Assembly (NCBI GenBank): GCA_003514205.1
Contig: DORQ01000318.1
Location: 33,330-43,943 of the forward strand
Direction: 5' to 3'
Length of the DNA stretch: 10,614 bases
From: Acidimicrobiaceae bacterium
Lineage (GTDB): Bacteria > Actinomycetota > Acidimicrobiia > Acidimicrobiales > Microtrichaceae
Shown: piece after piece, positions 6,463-10,614 of the stretch
How the letters are laid out: each line of letters begins with the position of its first letter
Position numbering within the stretch: the first letter of the stretch is position 1
Translations under genes and position numbers: made by a program
Notes under the pieces: model-generated
The model's database searches: none
What the model was told of the DNA's origin: nothing
Seen by the model: the letters and a program-made list of their open reading frames with translations, nothing else

Positions 6463-7281
6463 TCAGCTCGTTGCAGACAGAACAGCCGGGCAGATGGGCG
6501 GGCCGACCGGATGGCCGTCGAGTGAGGCATCGAGGCCTTCCCTCACTGACAGACCGGGCTTAATGCAGTAGCGGGCATCATCGCCGCAGTAGCGGATCGA
6601 CACCGCTCGACGTCGACTGGTCGACGCGTTTGCAGGAGCGCCGTGAAGTGTCCGTGCGTGATGAACAGTGATGTCGCCGGGCTCAAGATCGTAGGAAACC
6701 ATGCGATCGGCAAACTCGGGGGAACCTTCAACTTCGGGAACAACAGAACCAACCGTATGCGGCAATGGCTCATCGGTCACAAAGAGATTCGGACGATATG
6801 ACACACCCTCGTTGTGTGATCCGCGAACCCATCGCAAGGCGCCATTATGCGGTCCAGCTGGATCGAGCGGGATCCACACTGTGCAGACCTGTTCGCCGCT
6901 CACATGGAAGTAGCCGTCGTCGGAGTGGAACTTTGTCTCGAACGGGGCCCCAGGTTCTTTCACCAGCAAGCTGTCCTCCCAGAGCCACAAGTGACGACTA
7001 CGGAGCAACGAGGCGACGATGGGTACGACTGGTGAATCGAACGCAAGCGCGGAAAACGCAGTGCTGGTCTTCCAGTGGTCAACACCTGCGTAAAAGCCCG
7101 GTGAGGAGGTCGATGAATCCCCAGCAATTGGGCCCAGGTTCGCTGTTTCGCCAGAGCCAATGGCATGCTCCACCGCCTCGTCGAGACCAGCGAGCCAATT
7201 AGTGGGAAGAATTCCGCGCAGCACCACCACACCCTCGGACCAGAAACTGGTCACCTCCGCCTCAGTGATGGGTCGAGTCAC
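6463..7281 (-). CDS. Phytanoyl-CoA dioxygenase (PhyH) family Fe(II)/2-oxoglutarate oxygenase
   Basis: 272-residue non-haem iron oxygenase of the PhyH family, which hydroxylates varied small molecules using O2 and 2-oxoglutarate. The iron site is intact: H119-x-D121 in KFHSDDGYF and the distal H213 in TLHGAPAN. An arginine in the RRR run at 223-225, about ten residues on, can bind the 2-oxoglutarate carboxylate, and RYCGDD follows as in many family members. WIPLDPAGPHNGALRWVRGSH (136-156) is the typical core strand and turn. The substrate cannot be read from sequence. The start is GTG at 7281, with AAAGG about 9 nt upstream. The gene stands alone: it is divergent from PPK2, and about 180 bp separate its stop from the exported-protein leader, so it is probably not in their operon. 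Confidence 0.88.
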   Translation of the reverse strand: MTRPITEAEVTSFWSEGVVVLRGILPTNWLAGLDEAVEHAIGSGETANLGPIAGDSSTSSPGFYAGVDHWKTSTAFSALAFDSPVVPIVASLLRSRHLWLWEDSLLVKEPGAPFETKFHSDDGYFHVSGEQVCTVWIPLDPAGPHNGALRWVRGSHNEGVSYRPNLFVTDEPLPHTVGSVVPEVEGSPEFADRMVSYDLEPGDITVHHARTLHGAPANASTSRRRAVSIRYCGDDARYCIKPGLSVREGLDASLDGHPVGPPICPAVLSATS

Positions 7282-7468
7282 CTGCCGCTACCTTTCGTTT
7301 CTTTACCGCCGAAGCAGTTTCGCACTCGAAGAATGTTAGGCCAGAGGCCTGCCCAATGCTCCAAGCGCTGTCCCGGTCCGACTCTGACAAAGTGACCTTC
7401 TTCCCTGGCACCAGCGCTGTGGATACGGCAAAATCACCGATCCGGCAACTGAACAACCAGGAGCAGCG
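7282..7468. promoter_or_regulatory. Divergent intergenic region between PhyH and PPK2 genes
   Basis: 187 bp serving two divergent genes. It contains a small dyad AGGCC-AGA-GGCCT (7338-7350) and an 8-bp direct repeat AGCGCTGT (7364-7371 and 7413-7420). Each repeat copy includes the palindrome AGCGCT. These are candidate regulator sites, but short enough to be chance. No confident promoter hexamers were found. Confidence 0.3.
7459..7463 (+). promoter_or_regulatory. Ribosome binding site supporting the TTG start of PPK2
   Basis: AGGAG followed by 5 nt and TTG at 7469. This spacing supports the rare start codon; the next in-frame ATG is far inside the protein (residue 123). Confidence 0.75.
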
Positions 7469-8602
7469 TTGACGACCCCACAGGCCTCGACCAATCATCA
7501 ACCGGAAACGATTCCCGTCAGCCACGGAGATGTGATCGAAGACCTCTCCCCTGAAGGTATCGAAGCTGCGTTGGTGGCCGAGGGGCAGGCCTCCTCGCTT
7601 GGAACAAAGCTCAACGCCATCCGCGAGATCCTGATCGACTCAAAACCAGAGGACCTGGATGAAGTGCTCCGTTGGGTGGTGGCGTTTCAACAAGGGCAGT
7701 CAGCCGACGAGCGAGCTGAACTTTCCGAGCTCATTGCCCACCAGGATCAACCTGAGTTCAGCCCGATTCCAGAACTCGACGATGAGGAACTCGCTCCGGG
7801 TTGGCGCCAGGGCGGCTACCCGTATCGGAATCTCATGTCGCGAAAGGCCTATGAGAAGGAGAAGTATCGACTGCAAGTTGAACTCCTCAAGATGCAGGCG
7901 TGGGTTCGAGAGTCTGGCGAACGAGTAGTGATCGTGTTCGAGGGCCGTGACGCAGCCGGCAAAGGCGGGACGATCAAGCGGTTCATGGAGCACATCAACC
8001 CTCGTGGGTCCCGCGTCGTGGCCCTTGAGAAGCCAACAGAAACCGAGCGAGGTCAGTGGTACTTCCAACGGTATGTCAATCACCTCCCGAGCAACGGTGA
8101 GATCGTTCTCTTTGACCGATCCTGGTACAACCGGGCCGGAGTCGAGCCAGTCATGGGGTTCTGTTCGCCTGAGGAGCACCGAGAGTTCTTGCGCCAAGCG
8201 CCAAACTTCGAGCACGCGCTCACTGCAAGCGGCATCCACCTCTTCAAGTTTTGGTTCTCCGTGAGCCGAGAGGAACAGCGACGGCGATTCAAAGAGCGCG
8301 AGCTGCACCCTCTGAAGCAATGGAAGCTCTCGCCGATCGACCTAGCCTCACTCGATAAGTGGGACGACTACACCATCGCCAAGGAGCAGATGTTCTTGTA
8401 CACCGACACCTCCCACGCTCCATGGACGGTCATCAAGTCGGACTGCAAGAAACGTGCCCGCCTGAATACCATGCGATACGTCCTGCACAAGATTCCCTAT
8501 GAAGGCAAAGACCTCCAGCGCATTGGCCAAATCGACTCGCTCCTCGTTGGGCGAGCCGACCTCTTGTCTGAGGAAGCGTCAATCAGCAAACCGCACCGGT
8601 AG
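7469..8602 (+). CDS. ppk2: Polyphosphate kinase 2 (PPK2), class I type
   Basis: Transfers phosphate between inorganic polyphosphate and nucleoside diphosphates; class I members mainly make GTP or ATP from polyphosphate (family knowledge). 377 residues. The PPK2 domain spans about 112-345: YPYRNLMSRKAYEKEK entry, Walker A EGRDAAGKGG (158-167, K165), NPRG (177-180), the REWYF-like GQWYFQRYV (195-203), Walker B DRSWYNRAGVE (216-226), the lid EEQRRRFKER (268-277), then WKLSPID and KWDDYT. All expected catalytic residues are present, so it should be active. The first 110 residues are an acidic, helical region not needed in single-domain PPK2 proteins, perhaps involved in oligomerisation. The start is TTG with a good AGGAG. 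It stands alone on its strand and ends against the convergent PatD-like gene. Confidence 0.93.
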   Translation: MTTPQASTNHQPETIPVSHGDVIEDLSPEGIEAALVAEGQASSLGTKLNAIREILIDSKPEDLDEVLRWVVAFQQGQSADERAELSELIAHQDQPEFSPIPELDDEELAPGWRQGGYPYRNLMSRKAYEKEKYRLQVELLKMQAWVRESGERVVIVFEGRDAAGKGGTIKRFMEHINPRGSRVVALEKPTETERGQWYFQRYVNHLPSNGEIVLFDRSWYNRAGVEPVMGFCSPEEHREFLRQAPNFEHALTASGIHLFKFWFSVSREEQRRRFKERELHPLKQWKLSPIDLASLDKWDDYTIAKEQMFLYTDTSHAPWTVIKSDCKKRARLNTMRYVLHKIPYEGKDLQRIGQIDSLLVGRADLLSEEASISKPHR

Positions 8603-8617
8603 GCCGACCTTCGGCCT
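8601..8617. terminator. Small bidirectional hairpin between convergent ppk2 and patD-like genes
   Basis: AGGCCGA-CCT-TCGGCCT: a perfect 7-bp, GC-rich stem with a 3-nt loop. It occupies the whole 14-bp gap between the two stop codons and reaches into both. The symmetry makes it work equally on either strand. There is no T-tract on either side, so it is not a canonical intrinsic terminator; it may stabilise 3' ends or slow polymerase. Confidence 0.55.
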
Positions 8618-10050
8618 TAGGCGTCCAAACTGGTCATCACGTGCTTGATCCGCGTGTAGTCCTCAATCGCGTACCCTGACAGATCCTTGCCGTACCCCGA
8701 CAGCTTGAATCCGCCGTGAGGCATCTCCGCGACCAAGGGGATATGGGTGTTGATCCACACACACCCGAAGTCAAGGTTCTTCGCCATGCGCATCGCCCTC
8801 GAGTGATTCGCCGTCCACACTGACGAGGCCAACGCGTAGGGCACGCCGTTAGCGAAGGCCAGCGCCTCCTCCTCATCTGCAGCCATTTGCACGGTGATCA
8901 CTGGGCCAAAGATCTCGTTCTGAATCATCTCGTCATCTTGATGAAACCCAACGACCACAGTCGGTTCGAAGAAGTAGCCCTCTCCCGGAATTGCCGTGCC
9001 GCCTGCAACAACGCTGACATGTTCCGGAAGCCGCGTGAAGAAGCTCTGCACTCGCTCGAATTGCGCCGCGTTGTTCAACGGGCCGTACAGGACGTCCTCA
9101 TCATCGGGCAACCCGGTCTTGGTCCCAGCGGCTTGGGCCGCGAGCGCCTCCACAAGCTTGTCGTGAATGCCTGGCGTGGCGATGACCCGTGTGGCTGCAG
9201 TGCAGTCCTGGCCAGCATTAAAGAAACCCGCAATAGCGATTCCCTCCGCAGCTGCTTCAAGGTCAGCATCGTCGAACACCACAACGGGTGCCTTACCCCC
9301 AAGTTCGAGATGGCATCGTTTCAACGATGCCGACGCAGTCTCCGCGACCTGCATTCCGGCCCTGACCGACCCCGTGATGGACACCAACTGCGGAATCTCG
9401 TGTTCGACGAGCGCCTTGCCAGTGTCGCGATCCCCGCATACTACGTTGATGACACCAGGCGGCAGGAACTCACCCATGAGTTCAGCCATCATGACGGCAG
9501 TTACAGGCGTTGAGTCTGAGGGCTTGAGCACAACAGTGTTGCCCGCCGCAATTGCCGGGGCCCACTTCCACACAGCCATCATCATCGGATAGTTCCACGG
9601 GGCCACCTGCGCGCAGACCCCAATCGGTTCCCGCCGAATCATTGAGGTATGTCCCGCCATGTACTCGCCAGCGGACCGACCTTCGAGCTGACGGGCAGCT
9701 CCAGCAAAAAAGCGGATCTGATCGATCATCGGCGGGATCTCCTCGGACATCGTGACCCCAATTGGCTTGCCCGTGTTCTTGGATTCCGCTGCGACGAACT
9801 CCTCAGCCCGAGCTTCCAACGCATCGGCAATTTTCAACAGCGCTGTTTGGCGTTCAGATGGCGTCGTCTCTTTCCATGTTCGAAACGCCTCGGCCGCTGC
9901 TCGACACGCGGCATCGACGTCAGCTGGCCCAGACAGGACTGCCCGCCCGTACACGGCTGCGGTGCAGGGGTCGACCAATTCGCTAGTCGCACCGTCGATT
10001 CCGTCGACCAGCGTCCCATTGATGTAGTTGCGCACGAGAAGTTCAGACAT
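8617..10050 (-). CDS. patD: Gamma-aminobutyraldehyde dehydrogenase (PatD/YdcW-like)
   Basis: Oxidises 4-aminobutyraldehyde to 4-aminobutyrate (GABA) with NAD+, a step of putrescine breakdown. 477 residues, the usual length. The ALDH catalytic set is complete: PWN with N153, K176 in VLKPS, E249 in LELGGK, C283 in NAGQDCTAA, and NEIFGP with E379. Several stretches match my recollection of E. coli YdcW rather than other ALDHs: RFFAGAAR, AGEYMAGHTSMIRR, NAGQDCTAA, and NTHIPLVAEMPHGG with SGYGKDLS. A related amine-derived aldehyde cannot be excluded. ATG at 10050 is preceded by AGAGG at 8-nt spacing. The gene is divergent from a class III aminotransferase, which would supply the aldehyde, supporting an amine-catabolic role. 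Confidence 0.88.
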   Translation of the reverse strand: MSELLVRNYINGTLVDGIDGATSELVDPCTAAVYGRAVLSGPADVDAACRAAAEAFRTWKETTPSERQTALLKIADALEARAEEFVAAESKNTGKPIGVTMSEEIPPMIDQIRFFAGAARQLEGRSAGEYMAGHTSMIRREPIGVCAQVAPWNYPMMMAVWKWAPAIAAGNTVVLKPSDSTPVTAVMMAELMGEFLPPGVINVVCGDRDTGKALVEHEIPQLVSITGSVRAGMQVAETASASLKRCHLELGGKAPVVVFDDADLEAAAEGIAIAGFFNAGQDCTAATRVIATPGIHDKLVEALAAQAAGTKTGLPDDEDVLYGPLNNAAQFERVQSFFTRLPEHVSVVAGGTAIPGEGYFFEPTVVVGFHQDDEMIQNEIFGPVITVQMAADEEEALAFANGVPYALASSVWTANHSRAMRMAKNLDFGCVWINTHIPLVAEMPHGGFKLSGYGKDLSGYAIEDYTRIKHVMTSLDA

Positions 10051-10051
10051 A

Positions 10052-10066
10052 GCGAGAGCCTCTCGC
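10052..10066. promoter_or_regulatory. Dyad overlapping the patD-like ribosome binding site
   Basis: GCGAGAG-C-CTCTCGC, a 7-bp perfect inverted repeat just upstream of the ATG at 10050 and covering its AGAGG. As DNA it could be an operator. As RNA it could fold as a 6-bp hairpin with a 3-nt loop that hides the ribosome site. No regulator is identified. Confidence 0.4.
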
Positions 10067-10145
10067 GGAATTTGTCGAATTGCAACGACTTCGAGTCAAA
10101 AACGCCAGTGGAGAATTCGGCATGGAACAACGAAATCCGAGGTAG

Positions 10146-10151
10146 TACGAT
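10146..10151 (+). promoter_or_regulatory. Possible -10 element for the aminotransferase gene
   Basis: TACGAT, 17 nt downstream of TGGAAC (10123-10128). Weak resemblance to a vegetative promoter, giving a leader of about 95 nt. The sequence between here and the start contains the 10175-10189 dyad, where a bound repressor could block elongation. Confidence 0.2.
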
Positions 10152-10174
10152 GAAGAGTCAACGGAATACCTTTT

Positions 10175-10189
10175 CCAATGTGCCATTGG
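10175..10189. promoter_or_regulatory. Candidate operator between patD-like and aminotransferase genes
   Basis: CCAATG-TGC-CATTGG, a perfect 6-bp inverted repeat with a 3-nt spacer. A third similar half-site, CCAACG, follows at 10190-10195 (part of TTGGCCAA, 10186-10193). It lies centrally between two divergent amine-catabolism genes, a usual place for a shared regulator to bind. Its short length means chance is possible. Confidence 0.35.
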
Positions 10190-10252
10190 CCAACGATGTC
10201 CACGGTACTGGCGCACCTGCGTCAACCCTAACGAGACCTCCAAGGACACTCC

Positions 10253-10614
10253 ATGAGTACTGACCAGATCACCGAAAAAGCGAAGCAGATTGCCTCTGTT
10301 GAGATGGCCAAGCTGCTCGAAAACACCACTGCTTCTAAAGCCCTCTTCGATCGCGCCACCCGCACTATGCCCGGTGGAGTGGCATCGAGCTTCCAACTCG
10401 GCGATCCCTACCCCATCTACCTCAGCCGAGGGGTGGGATCGCGGGTCTGGGATGTTGACGGCACTGAGTACTTCGACTTCCACAATGGTTTTGGGTCAAT
10501 GGCTGTGGGCCACGCGAACCCTCGGGTTGCTGATGCGGTTGAATACGCCGCCCGCAACGGAATGCACTTTGCAGTCACCGTGGAAAAGTGCGTGGAGCTC
10601 GCAGAGGAACTGTG
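10253..10614 (+). CDS. Class III (PLP-dependent) aminotransferase, glutamate-1-semialdehyde aminomutase-like, 3'-truncated
   Basis: The first 120 codons of a class III aminotransferase; the frame is still open at the window edge. After about 25 helical residues (MSTDQITEKAKQIASVEMAK onward) it reads LFDRATRTMPGGVASSF, then YPIYLSRGVGSRVWDVDGTEYFDF (about 54-77) and GSMAVGHANPRV (about 82-93). These are the N-terminal signatures of the GSA-aminomutase/omega-aminotransferase fold. The PLP lysine and the substrate-defining parts lie beyond the window. Because it faces a PatD-like dehydrogenase, a role as an amine or omega-amino acid aminotransferase is more likely than haem synthesis; that is inference. 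ATG at 10253 has AAGGA at 6-nt spacing. Confidence 0.85.
   Translation, partial: MSTDQITEKAKQIASVEMAKLLENTTASKALFDRATRTMPGGVASSFQLGDPYPIYLSRGVGSRVWDVDGTEYFDFHNGFGSMAVGHANPRVADAVEYAARNGMHFAVTVEKCVELAEEL

Noticed and set aside
7700..8320. 206-codon minus-strand frame inside ppk2
   Set aside because: It covers the Walker motifs of an intact PPK2 on the other strand, and its translation shows no domain.
8887..9513. 208-codon plus-strand frame antisense to the patD-like gene
   Set aside because: It lies wholly inside a clear ALDH, its translation is low-complexity and unlike any family, and it has no ribosome site I can defend. It is a shadow frame caused by GC-rich codon use.

Overview
The window looks like a compact chromosomal stretch from an actinobacterium (Actinomycetota). 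The evidence is moderately high GC by eye, GTG and TTG starts with clear Shine-Dalgarno sequences, and gene families I know mainly from actinobacteria: a DUF3556 membrane protein, a GabD2-like aldehyde dehydrogenase, a PF10118 'metal-dependent hydrolase', and a small exported protein with a CDTDGV motif. GC seems lower than in typical mycobacteria or streptomycetes, so an acidimicrobial lineage is possible. That is inference; no rRNA or other marker is present.

Layout. (1) 1-5026: a 5'-truncated TetR regulator converges on, and overlaps, a two-gene minus-strand operon. The operon holds an ALDH of the succinic-semialdehyde dehydrogenase type (3096 to 1453) and a PF10118 ferritin-like protein (1441 to 566), 11 bp apart. 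A nine-segment membrane protein (DUF3556, 3323-5026) is divergent from the operon. (2) 5023-6285, minus strand: two small secreted proteins. One is a 135-residue protein with two cysteines, the other a LamG-like beta-sandwich protein. Both carry the same ASLGG-x(4)-NL motif just after the signal peptide. A short leader-like ORF with a perfect Shine-Dalgarno precedes them. (3) 6463-8602: a PhyH-type Fe(II)/2-oxoglutarate dioxygenase (minus) divergent from a class I polyphosphate kinase 2 (plus, TTG start). (4) 8617-10614: a gamma-aminobutyraldehyde dehydrogenase (minus) divergent from a class III aminotransferase (plus) that runs off the end. Small dyads lie in the 202 bp between them.

How the genes may work together. 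The aminotransferase and PatD-like enzyme fit an amine to aminoaldehyde to amino acid route such as putrescine to GABA. The GabD2-like enzyme 5.5 kb away could in principle finish that route to succinate, although its partner genes point towards aldehyde or lipid metabolism. The PPK2 and PhyH genes show no obvious link to the rest. Junctions are very tight: two convergent pairs overlap and a third shares one small hairpin. I see no tRNA, rRNA, CRISPR array, insertion sequence or phage gene. The most unusual item is the exported pair with its shared N-terminal motif.
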